Origin: JBHJGS01 sp050331575
Lineage (GTDB): Bacteria; Pseudomonadota; Alphaproteobacteria; Sphingomonadales; Rhodothalassiaceae
Length of the DNA: 64,000 nucleotides
Assembly: GCA_050331575.1 (NCBI GenBank)
Contig: JBHJGS010000008.1
Span: 1-64,000 of the forward strand
Direction: 5' to 3'
The notes beneath the pieces are model-generated. The model was given only the letters and a program-made list of their open reading frames with translations. It did no database searches and was not told the DNA's origin. Shown piece after piece: positions 37,781 through 47,874 of this stretch. The number at the start of each line of letters is the position of its first letter. Positions within the stretch are counted from its first letter, which is position 1. Both the position numbers and the translations under genes were made by a program.

Positions 37781-37800
37781 GGGGCCGGACCGACGGCCCC
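37781..37800 (+). terminator. GC hairpin after the giant gene
   Basis: GGGGCCG (37781-37787) pairs with CGGCCCC (37794-37800) around loop GACCGA, 17 bases after the stop. No T run follows, so it is at best a weak or Rho-aided terminator or an mRNA 3'-end stabiliser. It could equally act on the convergent uvrA transcript. Confidence 0.4.
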
Positions 37801-37914
37801 CGACGGCGTGCGGCCACACCGCCATTGGCGGTCGGGCCCTGGGCGGCTGCCAAGCGGGGGGCAGCCGTTGCTCGCGCCGCTGGAAAACTCCACACGGCGG
37901 TCGGTGCGGCGGCG

Positions 37915-40788
37915 TTACTCTGCCGCCACCCTTTTGCCCGCCTCCAGCACCGGCTGCAGAAACCGCCCGGTGTAGCTGCGGGCCACAGCGGCGACCTCTT
38001 CTGGGGTGCCGGTGGCAACGAGTTCGCCGCCGCCGTCACCGCCTTCCGGGCCCAGATCGACCAGATAATCCGCGCATTTGATGACTTCGAGATTGTGCTC
38101 GATCACCACCACGGTGTTGCCCTGCTCCACCAGCGCCTGCAGCACCTCCAGCAATTTGCGCACATCCTCGAAATGCAGCCCGGTGGTCGGCTCGTCGAGA
38201 ATGTAGAGCGTGCGGCCGGTGGCGCGCTTGGACAATTCCTTGGCGAGCTTCACGCGCTGGGCCTCGCCGCCGCTCAAGGTGGTGGCCGCCTGGCCAATGC
38301 GGATATAGCTCAGGCCGACGCGGTTGAGCATGGCGAGCTTGTCGCGCACCGCCGGCACCGCGCTGAAGAACTGTTCGCCCTCCTCCACGGTCATGTCGAG
38401 CACATCGGCGATCGAGCGGTCCTTGAAGCGCACCTCCAGCGTCTCGCGATTGTAGCGGCGACCGCCGCAGGTGTCGCAGGTGACGAACATATCGGGCAGA
38501 AAGTGCATCTCGATCTTCAGCACGCCGTCGCCCTGGCAGGCCTCGCAGCGCCCGCCCTTGACATTGAAGGAGAACCGCCCGGGCTTGTAGCCGCGCGCCT
38601 GCGCCTCGGGCAGACCGGCGAACCAGTCGCGGATCGGGGTGAAGGCGCCGGTATAGGTGGCGGGGTTGGAGCGCGGCGTGCGGCCGATCGGCGACTGGTC
38701 GATATCGACCACCTTGTCCAGTTGGTCCAGGCCGCTGAGCGCCTCATAGGGACCGGGCTGCTCGCGCGCGCCGTTCAGCTCCCGCGCCACGGCCTTGTAG
38801 AGCGTCTCAATGGTGAAGGTGGACTTGCCTGAGCCGGACACGCCGGTGATGCAGGTCAAGGTGCCCAGCGGGATCGACGCGGTGACGCCCTTCAGATTGT
38901 TGGCGCTGGCGCCTTTCAGGGTAAGAAACTGGCCGTTGCGCGCGGCGCGGCGGGTGGCCGGCACCGGGATCTGCTTGCGGCCGGACAGATACGCCCCGGT
39001 CATCGAACGTTTCGAGCGCATCACCTGGGCCGGGGTGCCCTTGGCGACGACGCGGCCGCCATGCTCGCCCGCCCCTGGCCCCATATCGATCAGATAATCC
39101 GCCGCCCGGATGGCATCCTCGTCATGCTCCACCACCAGCACGGTATTGCCGATGTCGCGCAGATTTCTCAGCGTGTCGAGCAGGCGGTTATTGTCGCGCT
39201 GGTGCAGGCCAATGGACGGCTCGTCGAGCACATATAAGACCCCGGTCAGGCCCGAACCGATCTGGCTGGCCAGCCGGATGCGCTGGCTTTCGCCACCGGA
39301 CAGGGTGCCCGAGGCGCGCGACAGGGTCAGATAGTCCAGCCCGACATTATTGAGGAAGCCGAGCCGATCGGAGATTTCCTTGAGAACCTTCTCCGCGATC
39401 GTGCGCTTCTGCTGGCTCAGCTGCTCGGGCAGGGCCTCGAACCAGGCATGCGCCTTCTGCACCGACAATTCAGTGACCTCGCCAATATGCTTGCCGGCGA
39501 TCTTCACCGCGCGCGCCTCCGGCTTCAGGCGGTGGCCGGAACAGGCCTCGCACACGGCGGAGGCCTGGTAGCGGCTCAGTTCCTCGCGGATCATCGGGCT
39601 GTCGGTCTCGCGCCAGCGCCGCTCCAGATTGGGAATCACGCCTTCGAACGGGCGCGACACGGTGTAGGTGCGCCGGCCGTCATCATAGGTCATGGTGATG
39701 TCGGTGCCGCCGGAGCCGTAAAGCACCGCCTCGGCCACCCAGTCCGGCAGCTTGGCCCAGGGCACGCTCATCTTGAAACCGTAATGCTTGGCCAAGGCTT
39801 CCAGGGTCTGCCGATAATAGGGCGCCTGCGTCTTCGACCAAGGCGCGATGGCGCCCTTGGCCAGGCTCAAGCTGTCGTTCGGCACCACCAGGGCGGGGTC
39901 GAAATACAGTTTCTTGCCGAGACCATCACAGGCTGGGCAGGCGCCGAAGGGCGAGTTGAAGGAGAACAGCCGCGGCTCGATCTCGCCGATGGTGAAGCCG
40001 GAAACCGGGCAGGCGAATTTTTCCGAGAACAAGATGCGCTCCGGCGCGCCCTCGCGCGGCGCGGTTTCGATCACCGCCAGCCCGTCGGCCAGCGCCAGGG
40101 CGGTCTCGAAGCTGTCGGCCAGACGCGTGGCCAGCCCCTCCTTCACCACGATGCGATCGACCACCACATCGATATCGTGCTTATATTTCTTGTCCAGCGT
40201 GGGGGCCTCGTCGATCTCATGAAAGGCGCCGTCGACCTTGACGCGCTGGAAGCCCTTCTTCTGCAGCTCGCGAAATTCCTTGCGATACTCGCCCTTGCGC
40301 TGGCGCACGATAGGGCTGAGCAGATAGGCGCGGGTGCCCTCCGGCATCGCCATCACCCGGTCGACCATTTCGCTGACGGTCTGTGCGGTGATCGGCTCAC
40401 CGGTCGCCAGGGAATAAGGCGTGCCGACGCGCGCCCAAAGCAGGCGCATATAGTCATAGATCTCGGTCACCGTGCCGACGGTGGAGCGCGGATTCTTCGA
40501 GGTGGTCTTCTGCTCGATGGAGATCGCCGGGGACAGGCCCTCGATATGGTCCACGTCCGGCTTCTGCATCATCTCCAGAAACTGCCGGGCATAGGCGGAC
40601 AGGCTTTCAACATAGCGCCGCTGCCCCTCCGCATAGATGGTGTCGAACGCCAGCGAGGATTTGCCCGACCCCGACAGCCCGGTGATCACGGTCAAGCTGT
40701 CGCGCGGAATGTCGACATCCACGGACTTCAGATTGTGCTCGCGCGCACCGCGCACACGCAGATGGGTCAGGGTCATCGGGGCCGCCAT
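37915..40788 (-). CDS. uvrA: UvrABC excinuclease subunit A
   Basis: 957 residues. Damage-sensing ATPase of nucleotide excision repair. Two ABC modules: first Walker A GLSGSGKSS (37-45) with zinc finger CPVSG ... CPACDGLG, signature LSGGESQRIRLASQIG and Walker B VLYVLDEPSIGLH; second Walker A GVSGSGKST with zinc finger CEACQGDG ... CDTCGGRRYN, signature LSGGEAQRVKLAKELS and YILDEPTTGLH. The start could also be the in-frame ATG at 40776. I looked for the alphaproteobacterial SOS box (GTTC-N7-GTTC) upstream and did not find one. Confidence 0.98.
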   Translation of the reverse strand: MAAPMTLTHLRVRGAREHNLKSVDVDIPRDSLTVITGLSGSGKSSLAFDTIYAEGQRRYVESLSAYARQFLEMMQKPDVDHIEGLSPAISIEQKTTSKNPRSTVGTVTEIYDYMRLLWARVGTPYSLATGEPITAQTVSEMVDRVMAMPEGTRAYLLSPIVRQRKGEYRKEFRELQKKGFQRVKVDGAFHEIDEAPTLDKKYKHDIDVVVDRIVVKEGLATRLADSFETALALADGLAVIETAPREGAPERILFSEKFACPVSGFTIGEIEPRLFSFNSPFGACPACDGLGKKLYFDPALVVPNDSLSLAKGAIAPWSKTQAPYYRQTLEALAKHYGFKMSVPWAKLPDWVAEAVLYGSGGTDITMTYDDGRRTYTVSRPFEGVIPNLERRWRETDSPMIREELSRYQASAVCEACSGHRLKPEARAVKIAGKHIGEVTELSVQKAHAWFEALPEQLSQQKRTIAEKVLKEISDRLGFLNNVGLDYLTLSRASGTLSGGESQRIRLASQIGSGLTGVLYVLDEPSIGLHQRDNNRLLDTLRNLRDIGNTVLVVEHDEDAIRAADYLIDMGPGAGEHGGRVVAKGTPAQVMRSKRSMTGAYLSGRKQIPVPATRRAARNGQFLTLKGASANNLKGVTASIPLGTLTCITGVSGSGKSTFTIETLYKAVARELNGAREQPGPYEALSGLDQLDKVVDIDQSPIGRTPRSNPATYTGAFTPIRDWFAGLPEAQARGYKPGRFSFNVKGGRCEACQGDGVLKIEMHFLPDMFVTCDTCGGRRYNRETLEVRFKDRSIADVLDMTVEEGEQFFSAVPAVRDKLAMLNRVGLSYIRIGQAATTLSGGEAQRVKLAKELSKRATGRTLYILDEPTTGLHFEDVRKLLEVLQALVEQGNTVVVIEHNLEVIKCADYLVDLGPEGGDGGGELVATGTPEEVAAVARSYTGRFLQPVLEAGKRVAAE

Positions 40789-40971
40789 CGTCGCTCAGCG
40801 GAACAGTCAAGGCGCCGGACCATAGCGGATTGCAGCCAAGGGGCAAGCGGACACAACGACCCTTTCGGAGGACCCCGCAGCGGTCCCGCCGATCACTCGG
40901 CGCGCAGAGGGTCAGGCCCCTGCTTGCAAAGCCGCTGGTCAGGCCACTGACATCAGGGGCGTGAGGCATGA

Positions 40972-40999
40972 TTGCGCGCGCCGAGAAGGGGCTTATAAT
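40972..40999 (+). promoter_or_regulatory. Promoter with perfect -10, probably giving a leaderless transcript
   Basis: TATAAT at 40994-40999 is a perfect -10 element, with TTGCGC at 40972-40977 as a partial -35 and a 16-base spacer. Transcription would start about seven bases later, at 41006-41008, which is the ATG of the DUF2306 gene. No ribosome site precedes that ATG (GCACCCTC), in agreement with a leaderless mRNA. Confidence 0.55.
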
Positions 41000-41007
41000 G
41001 CACCCTC

Positions 41008-41406
41008 ATGTCCCTGGACCCGCTGTTCGCCGCCGGCCCGATCATCACCGCCCATGCCGGGGCGGCGATGGCGGCGCTTTTGCTGGGGATTGTCCAGCTC
41101 TCCTTGCCAAAGGGCACCGGCGGCCATCGGATTCTGGGCTATGGCTGGGCTGCGCTGATGCTGTTTGTCGCCGGCTCGGGCCTTTGGATTCATGAACTTC
41201 GCATGCTCGGGCCGTTCAGCCCGATCCATCTGCTCTCAGTCTTGGTGCTGGTGACCGTGCCGCTGGCGGTGCTGGCGGCCCGGCGCGGCAATGTCCAGCG
41301 GCACCGCGCGGCGATGCTGCGGCTGTATTTCTTCGCGCTGATCGTGACCGGCGCGTTCACGCTGTTGCATGGTCGGGTCATGCACGCCGTCGTGTTCGGC
41401 GGCTGA
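41008..41406 (+). CDS. DUF2306 membrane protein
   Basis: 132 residues with four membrane helices (about 12-30, 45-62, 72-88, 108-125). The family pattern is visible: AHAGAAMAALLLGIVQL, GGHRILGYGWAALML, SPIHLLSVLVLVTVPL and VQRHRAAMLRLYFFALIVTG, with conserved histidines in AHAG, GHR, PIH and RHR that may ligate haem or metal (inference). Function is not established. It starts directly at a predicted transcription start and is followed five bases later by the YbjQ-like membrane gene. Confidence 0.85.
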   Translation: MSLDPLFAAGPIITAHAGAAMAALLLGIVQLSLPKGTGGHRILGYGWAALMLFVAGSGLWIHELRMLGPFSPIHLLSVLVLVTVPLAVLAARRGNVQRHRAAMLRLYFFALIVTGAFTLLHGRVMHAVVFGG

Positions 41407-41411
41407 GGCGC

Positions 41412-41957
41412 ATGGCCAACGACCGCCCGCGCTCCTGGCTGGACTATGCCGAAATCGTCACCGGTCTGCCGCAAGACCCGACCAGCCTGGGCTTCTGGCT
41501 GACCTACACGCTTGTGCCCGCGCTGATCCTGGCCGGCGTCGCCCGCTGGATGATCTGGCGGCACGAACGCCGGCTGCGCGCGCGCGAAGCGGCCCCGCGG
41601 CTGTGGGTCAGCACCGGCAAAACCCCACCGCCCGACGCCCATGCCCCGGCGCTGCTGACGGCCAATGTCGTGCTGTCCTATGCCGCAGCGCTGCGCCTGT
41701 TGATCCTGCTACGCAAGCTGATCGGCGGCCGGCTGGACATGCTGCAGCGGATGCTGGAGCGCGGCCGGCGCGAGGCCCTGCTGCGGCTGGAGGACAAGGC
41801 ACGGGCGCGCGGCTATCAGGCGCTCTACGGCCTGCGCTTTGACTGCGCGCGGCTGAGCGACCCAGAGGAGGGCGGAGACTATTCCATGGAACTTATCGCC
41901 TATGCCACGGCGGTGAAGCTGAAGGACGTGAAGCATGGCCATCCTGCACAAGAATGA
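41412..41957 (+). CDS. Membrane-anchored YbjQ-like protein
   Basis: 181 residues. One membrane helix near the N-terminus (about 27-46, GFWLTYTLVPALILAGVARW), a basic cytosolic stretch (RHERRLRAREA), then a second, weaker hydrophobic segment (VLSYAAALRLLILLRKLIGG) running into a domain that follows the YbjQ/UPF0145 pattern: LERGRREALLRLEDKARA, YQALYGLRFDCA and MELIAYATAVKL. The N-terminal half of the usual YbjQ fold is replaced by the membrane segment. It overlaps the next gene, a complete YbjQ protein, by 23 bases. Family function unknown. Confidence 0.7.
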   Translation: MANDRPRSWLDYAEIVTGLPQDPTSLGFWLTYTLVPALILAGVARWMIWRHERRLRAREAAPRLWVSTGKTPPPDAHAPALLTANVVLSYAAALRLLILLRKLIGGRLDMLQRMLERGRREALLRLEDKARARGYQALYGLRFDCARLSDPEEGGDYSMELIAYATAVKLKDVKHGHPAQE

Positions 41958-42285
41958 GGGCGGCGTCATCGTTACCAACACCGAGGCGGTGCCGGGCCGC
42001 ACCGTGGCACGGCATCTGGGGCTTGTGCAGGGCTCGACCGTGCGCGCCAAGCATGTCGGCCGCGATATCCTGGCCGGCTTCAAGGGCATCGTCGGCGGTG
42101 AACTGCGCAGCTACACCGAATTGATGACCGAAGCCCGCGAAGAGGCCCTGGCCCGGCTGGTGCAGGAGGCCGAAACCCTCGGCGCCGACGCTGTCTTGAA
42201 CGTCCGCCTGACCACCGCCGCGGTAACAGGAGGGGCCGCCGAAATCCTCGCTTACGGCACCGCGGTGGCGCTCGACCCGCTATAG
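41935..42285 (+). CDS. YbjQ/UPF0145 family protein
   Basis: 116 residues, family length. Signatures: VIVTNTEAVPGRTVARHLG, GSTVRAKHVGRDILAGFKGI, VGGELRSYTELMTEAREEAL, LGADAVLNVRLTT and EILAYGTAVAL. Proteins of this family form beta-rich pentamers; a heavy-metal role has been suggested but not shown. The 23-base overlap with the upstream membrane-anchored paralogue implies coupled translation and probably a hetero-oligomer (inference). Confidence 0.9.
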   Translation: MAILHKNEGGVIVTNTEAVPGRTVARHLGLVQGSTVRAKHVGRDILAGFKGIVGGELRSYTELMTEAREEALARLVQEAETLGADAVLNVRLTTAAVTGGAAEILAYGTAVALDPL

Positions 42286-42469
42286 CGCCACGGGCCGCCA
42301 TCGCCGCTTGCTCATCCTTCATTAGGGGAGTAGACAGGCCACAATAAAGCGGCATGATTGGCGTAGTCTTTCCTGTCTGCCGGAGATGTGAGGCTGCGTC
42401 ACCATCACCAAGCGCCGACGGGCGAAAATGCCCGCCGGGACGGGCACTTGTTTCTGAGGAACCGGCTCA

Positions 42470-42859
42470 ATGAAAATGTACATAAAGAGCGTGCTCGTCG
42501 ACGATCAAGCCAAGGCTCTCGCCTTCTATACCGAAAAGCTGGGCTTTGTGGTCAAACACGATATTCCGCTTGGGGAGCATCGATGGCTGACGCTTGTCTC
42601 GTCAGAGGACCCAGACGGTGTGGAGTTGGCGCTTGAGCCAAACCAGCATGCCGCAGCACGGGCCTGCCAGGCAGCGCTGAAGGCCGACGGCATCCCATGG
42701 ACCGCCTTTAGCGTGGAAGACATGGCGGCTGAAGTGGAGAGGCTTCAGGCTAGCGGCGTGACGATCACGACGGCGCCAATGAAAGCCGGTGACGTGACGA
42801 TCGCGGCGTTCGATGACACCTGCGGTAATCTGATTCAATTGATTGAACTTCCCTCCTAG
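42470..42859 (+). CDS. VOC (glyoxalase/bleomycin-resistance) family protein
   Basis: 129 residues. Beta-alpha-beta-beta-beta pattern: YIKSVLVDDQAKALAFYTEK, LGFVVKHD, WLTLVSSEDPDGVELALEP, FSVEDMAAEVERLQASGV and DTCGNLIQLIEL with the conserved terminal glutamate. A GAGGAA ribosome site lies about 11 bases before the ATG. A hairpin TGCCCG/CGGGCA (42429-42446) is present in the leader. Such proteins are metal-dependent lyases, dioxygenases or resistance binders; the substrate cannot be read from sequence. Confidence 0.9.
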   Translation: MKMYIKSVLVDDQAKALAFYTEKLGFVVKHDIPLGEHRWLTLVSSEDPDGVELALEPNQHAAARACQAALKADGIPWTAFSVEDMAAEVERLQASGVTITTAPMKAGDVTIAAFDDTCGNLIQLIELPS

Positions 42860-42893
42860 CGCCCTGCCCCCCCCCTGTCGCGAACCGCCTGGG

Positions 42894-43850
<957 letters not shown>

Positions 43851-43883
43851 GACGCGAACGCTGTTTTGAAATGGGGGGACCGA

Positions 43884-45785
43884 ATGCGTGCACCAGCGCT
43901 GATTGCCGCCGCAGCGGCGGGGTCGATTTTGGTATGGCTCGGTATGACCGCGATTATCGGCAGCAAAACCGAGGATGCGCTTCAACAGCGGCTAAACGCG
44001 TTATCCGGCCCTTCGCTTCAGCTCAGCCTGGCAGACTACCGTTCCGGCTTCTTTACCTCGCGCGGCCGCATCACGGTGGTGGATCGGCCGCAGGGAGAGC
44101 GGCCGCCGGTGCGCCTGACCCTGCCCTTTCATGTCGCGCACGGTCCGCTGCTGTTCCACGGCGGCTTCGGCTTCGGCACGACCCGCTTCGCTAGCGACTT
44201 GGCGGAGTGGCGCCTGGATGGCCTTGAGCTAGAGGCCGACCGCACCAGCCTGGATCTCACCGGCCAGCTGTTTGCCTGGCCACACAGCGGTTATCAGGCC
44301 ATTGCCCTGGAAGCGGACGGACGGGCGAACCTAAGCATCGGATCGGCCCAAGACGCGGTGGATGGCACCGTGCCGTTCCGCGTCGACGGCCGGATCGACG
44401 GCGATCGATCGGATGTCGAGATCGCGCTGGGGCAGACGCGCTTCAGCGACGGCAACACCAGCCTGATATGGGATCGGATCGAGGCGCGCTGGGATGGCGC
44501 CAACACCCTGCTGCTCACCGGCGAGGATGCGCGCAGCGCGGTGCGCGCCTGGGCTATGGCCGCCGCCGAGGGCCAGCCCGTCCACCTCGGCCTGGGCATT
44601 CATGGCCTTTATGCTCAACAGCAGGGATCTCCCGACGCGCAAGTGCGGGTCGGAACCGAAGAGTCCGGCTTGGCCCTCTCACTGGACAATGACGCCGACG
44701 GCCTGACTGCCTCGGTTGATGTGCCGCGCCTGCGGGCAGATGATCCCGAAGGCCGGTTCACCCTCGATCTGGTGGCTTTGCAGGCCGATCTGACGCTCGA
44801 TCGCGCCTATCTTCTGGCCCTGCTCGGCGAGGAGGAAGGGGCGACGGCGCAAGACCGCCTGGAGCAGAGCGGCAGCTGGTCGTCCGTTCAGCTGCGCGCC
44901 GCAGAGCCGGGCAATGAGGTGGAGGTGTCGATCGGGCCCTTCGCCTTTTCCTCGGTGGCCAGCGGCGCCGGCGGCCTCACGGTCGTTCAGGAGTCTGATC
45001 TGGATCTGCAAGACATGATCGTTCGATCGGCGCAGCAGGAGGCCAGGCTGGGCCGGATCTCCAGCCGCTCGGCCATCGATTTCGCGCAGACCGATGAGGA
45101 TCAGCTCGCCATCGACTCCCACTTAAAGCTGGAAAACATGGTCCTCCGCGGCGGCGATCAGCCCTTCCGCGTAGACCGGCTTGAAATCCCGATGCGCATT
45201 GACGGGCTGCAGGCCGAGGCCTTCAACCGCTTTGTTGAAGGCTATATCCAAAAGAGCCTTAAGCTGTATGATGCGATGTTGCAGGGGCGTTCGCCTGAGG
45301 AGGCGTTGCCCGGCGGCCTGGAGGCCATTGACGAGCTCTATGCCCCGTTGATCACGGCGCTGAACCCCGGGGCACAGGCCAGGATTGACCAGGCCGAGGC
45401 GATCACCAGCATCGGAGAGGCGCAGTTGCAGGCTGAGGCCGGTGTCCCGGTAGGCGATTATGCGCTGAGCCGACGCGACGTGCTGATCCGCGCGGTTGAG
45501 GCGGGCTGGCAGCTGCGGCTGTCTGAGGATATGGCGCGCGGCTTGGCCGAGCTGCAGCTGTCGACGAGCGGTAGCCTGCCCCCGAATTTGCCCGACGCTG
45601 ACCTGCAAAATGCGATCACTCAGACCATCCGGGGGCTGGCCGGCCAGGGAATGCTGGTGCCGGAGGAGGACGGCGGCTTCATGGTTCGGGTTGGCATGGA
45701 AGACGGCGTCTTACTCTTGAACGGGCGGCCGATGGTGGATGTGGCAAGCAGCATGGGCGCGCCGCAGCAAGCGGGTCAGGAATGA
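43884..45785 (+). CDS. DUF945 (YdgA-like) family protein
   Basis: 633 residues. N-terminal signal or anchor helix (ALIAAAAAGSILVWLGMTAI), then a long beta-rich periplasmic part starting with the typical LSLADYRSGFFTSRGRITV. VAHGPLLFHGGFGFGTTRF is also characteristic. The last 200 residues are more helical. Family members are envelope proteins with no defined activity, related in layout to AsmA-type lipid-transfer proteins. GGGGGGA precedes the ATG at 43884. The stop overlaps the next start (ATGA). Confidence 0.82.
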   Translation: MRAPALIAAAAAGSILVWLGMTAIIGSKTEDALQQRLNALSGPSLQLSLADYRSGFFTSRGRITVVDRPQGERPPVRLTLPFHVAHGPLLFHGGFGFGTTRFASDLAEWRLDGLELEADRTSLDLTGQLFAWPHSGYQAIALEADGRANLSIGSAQDAVDGTVPFRVDGRIDGDRSDVEIALGQTRFSDGNTSLIWDRIEARWDGANTLLLTGEDARSAVRAWAMAAAEGQPVHLGLGIHGLYAQQQGSPDAQVRVGTEESGLALSLDNDADGLTASVDVPRLRADDPEGRFTLDLVALQADLTLDRAYLLALLGEEEGATAQDRLEQSGSWSSVQLRAAEPGNEVEVSIGPFAFSSVASGAGGLTVVQESDLDLQDMIVRSAQQEARLGRISSRSAIDFAQTDEDQLAIDSHLKLENMVLRGGDQPFRVDRLEIPMRIDGLQAEAFNRFVEGYIQKSLKLYDAMLQGRSPEEALPGGLEAIDELYAPLITALNPGAQARIDQAEAITSIGEAQLQAEAGVPVGDYALSRRDVLIRAVEAGWQLRLSEDMARGLAELQLSTSGSLPPNLPDADLQNAITQTIRGLAGQGMLVPEEDGGFMVRVGMEDGVLLLNGRPMVDVASSMGAPQQAGQE

Positions 45786-46378
45786 GGGTCAGCCCGCAGC
45801 GGCTGCTGCGCTGGCTGGCATGGATGCTTGCGGCCACCGTGACCGGCTCGGTGGTGCAGCTGGCGCTGAACATCGAGGTCTACCAGGCTGTTGTCGGCAT
45901 TTACGCCGCTGCGCCGCACTGGCTGTATTGGGCCGCGGGCGGGATCGCCGTGGCTGCCGCCCATGCCGCCGTGTCCGCCCACGCCCTGCGCGCGCTTCGG
46001 CCGGCGCTGTCCTGGCGCTCTGCCGGTCTGGTCATGCTCGCAGCACTCTGCCTGGATCCATATTATCTGGGCCATCTGGGGCTGCAGGCCGCCGCGGCAC
46101 ACAGCGATCTGGTGCGTACGGCGGGCCTGCTGATCATCGCCTGGGCGGTGGCGGGCCAACGCCCGCGCGATCCGCTGATCATGTCAGCCGCGCTGATCGC
46201 CGCAGGGCTGGTGGCAATCCTCGTCCCGCGTTATTTTCTGGTGCCGCCGTTGATGCTGAAATTGGAGCAGGCCAGCCAGGCGCCGATGCATTTGCTGGTG
46301 TTCCTGCGCGACCAAATCCTCTGGCTGGCGGCAACACTTGTGGTCCTGTTGCCGGTGCACCGCCGTCTTGCTGTCTGA
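45782..46378 (+). CDS. Integral membrane protein of unknown family
   Basis: 198 residues with about five hydrophobic helices (about 10-30, 46-66, 80-98, 108-122, 132-150, and a last one at 177-193 LWLAATLVVLLP). The family is not recognised. It starts within the stop codon of the DUF945 gene (ATGA), so translation is coupled, and its end overlaps the following flavoprotein gene. A role together with the DUF945 protein in the envelope is the most that context supports. Confidence 0.72.
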   Translation: MRVSPQRLLRWLAWMLAATVTGSVVQLALNIEVYQAVVGIYAAAPHWLYWAAGGIAVAAAHAAVSAHALRALRPALSWRSAGLVMLAALCLDPYYLGHLGLQAAAAHSDLVRTAGLLIIAWAVAGQRPRDPLIMSAALIAAGLVAILVPRYFLVPPLMLKLEQASQAPMHLLVFLRDQILWLAATLVVLLPVHRRLAV

Positions 46379-47759
46379 CGCCATTGTTCAAGCTCTGAAA
46401 CGCCAGCTGCCGCCGGCAGCCTGGACCGACGACCCCGCCCGTCTGGCCCCGCATCAAGTGGAATGGCGCAAACGCTGGCACGGTGCGGCACAGATGATGG
46501 CCATGCCCGGCACGGTCGACGAAGCCGCCACGGTGGTGCGGCTGTGCGCGGACCATGGCGTGCCGCTGGTGCCCCAGGGCGGCAATACCGGCCTTGTCGG
46601 TGGCCAGATCGCCGGTTCAGGGGAGCTGCTGATCAGCCTGAAGCGGATGACCCGGATCCGCCATGTCGATCCCGATGGCGCGCTGCTGATCGCCGAGGCC
46701 GGGGTGACGCTGGCCGAGGTGCAGGCTGCGGCTGCCCAAACGGGACTGCAATTCCCGCTGTCTCTGGCCTCGGAGGGCAGCTGTTGCATTGGTGGCGTGC
46801 TGGCCAGCAATGCCGGCGGGGTGCATGTGCTGCGCTACGGCATGGCACGGGATCTGACCCTGGGGCTGGAAGCGGTCCTGGCGCCCGGGCGGATCTGGAA
46901 CGGCCTGGCCACGGTGCGCAAGGACAATAGCGGTTATGATCTGCGGCACCTGCTGATCGGTTCGGAAGGCACCCTGGGCCTGATCACCGCGGCCAGCCTG
47001 AAGCTGTGCCCCGCCACGCCGCACCGCGCCGTGGCACTGGCAGCACTGGCAGATCTGGATGCGGCCGTGGCCCTGCTGCGGCGGGCGCGCAGCCATCCGG
47101 CGCTGAACGCCTTTGAGGTGATGCAACGGTTCGGCCTTGACCTCGTGGCCGAGCAGACCGGTGCGGCGGCTCCGTTTCAGGCGCGGCCGCCCTGGCTGGC
47201 GCTGATCGAACTGGCCGCTGCCCTGCCGCTGGGCGAGGCCCTGGAGACGATCCTCGCCGAGGCGCTGGATGCCGGCGAGATCCGCGATGCGGTGATCGCG
47301 CAGTCCGACCAGCAGGCGCAGGATCTGTGGGCGTGGCGCGAGCGCTTGTCAGAGGCGCAAGGCATCGCCGGCCTGTCCTTCAAGCATGACATTGCGCTGC
47401 CTGTGGTCGCCATCCCGGGCTTTGTGGCGCGCATGCTGCCTGACCTTGAGGCCCGCATACCCGGTTTGAGGCCGTGCCTGTTCGGCCATCTGGGCGACGG
47501 GAATCTGCATTTCAATCTGAGCCAGCCCGTGGCGATGGACCCGCAGGCCTTCGAGGCGGAACGGCAGCCCATCGCGGAGCTGATCCACCAGGCCGTGCTG
47601 GCCGAAGGCGGCAGCATCGCGGCCGAACATGGCCTGGGCGTGCACAAGGCGGAGATTTATGCCGCCACCGCCGATCCGGTTCGGCTGGAGGCGGAGCGGG
47701 CGATCCGCCGCGCGCTCGACCCCAACGGCCTGTTCAATCCCGGCCGCAAGATCCGTTGA
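46368..47759 (+). CDS. FAD-binding D-2-hydroxyglutarate/D-lactate dehydrogenase-like oxidase
   Basis: About 463 residues. PCMH-type FAD domain (VPLVPQGGNTGLVGGQIAGS, CCIGGVLASNAGGVHVLRYG, HLLIGSEGTLGLITAASLKL) and the FAD-oxidase C domain with metal-binding histidines (CLFGHLGDGNLHFNL, AAEHGLGVHKAEIY). PQGGNTGLVGG is the form seen in D-2-hydroxyglutarate dehydrogenases. The start is uncertain: TTG at 46368 gives the natural N-terminus (SDAIVQALKRQLPPAAW) and an 11-base overlap with the upstream gene; no ribosome site is visible, so coupling is likely. Confidence 0.9.
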   Translation: MLSDAIVQALKRQLPPAAWTDDPARLAPHQVEWRKRWHGAAQMMAMPGTVDEAATVVRLCADHGVPLVPQGGNTGLVGGQIAGSGELLISLKRMTRIRHVDPDGALLIAEAGVTLAEVQAAAAQTGLQFPLSLASEGSCCIGGVLASNAGGVHVLRYGMARDLTLGLEAVLAPGRIWNGLATVRKDNSGYDLRHLLIGSEGTLGLITAASLKLCPATPHRAVALAALADLDAAVALLRRARSHPALNAFEVMQRFGLDLVAEQTGAAAPFQARPPWLALIELAAALPLGEALETILAEALDAGEIRDAVIAQSDQQAQDLWAWRERLSEAQGIAGLSFKHDIALPVVAIPGFVARMLPDLEARIPGLRPCLFGHLGDGNLHFNLSQPVAMDPQAFEAERQPIAELIHQAVLAEGGSIAAEHGLGVHKAEIYAATADPVRLEAERAIRRALDPNGLFNPGRKIR

Positions 47760-47841
47760 GGCCGGTCACTTTGGCTACGCCCGCGCCCCTCGCCTTCCAG
47801 CGAGGCTGGTGCGGCCGATGATCGGGCGGTCAAGCCGGCGC

Positions 47842-47874
47842 AAAAAAAAGGGCGGCCCGAAACTCTGGGCCGCC
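47842..47874 (-). terminator. Rho-independent terminator, minus strand
   Basis: GGCGGCCC (47851-47858) pairs with GGGCCGCC (47867-47874) and the plus-strand run of eight A at 47842-47849 becomes a T run on the minus strand. It would end the OmpA lipoprotein transcript, 290 bases beyond that stop, or a small RNA in between. On the plus strand there is no T run for the flavoprotein gene. Confidence 0.75.

Noticed and set aside
39448..40950. 500-codon plus-strand frame opposite uvrA
   Set aside because: Shadow of uvrA with no recognisable domain; uvrA motifs are complete on the other strand.
40789..41007. SOS box upstream of uvrA
   Set aside because: No GTTC-N7-GTTC or its complement was found in the intergenic region.
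42363..42446. Guanidine-II (mini-ykkC) or other riboswitch before the VOC gene
   Set aside because: ACGG occurs near two small hairpins, but the loops and stems do not match the consensus when paired out by hand.
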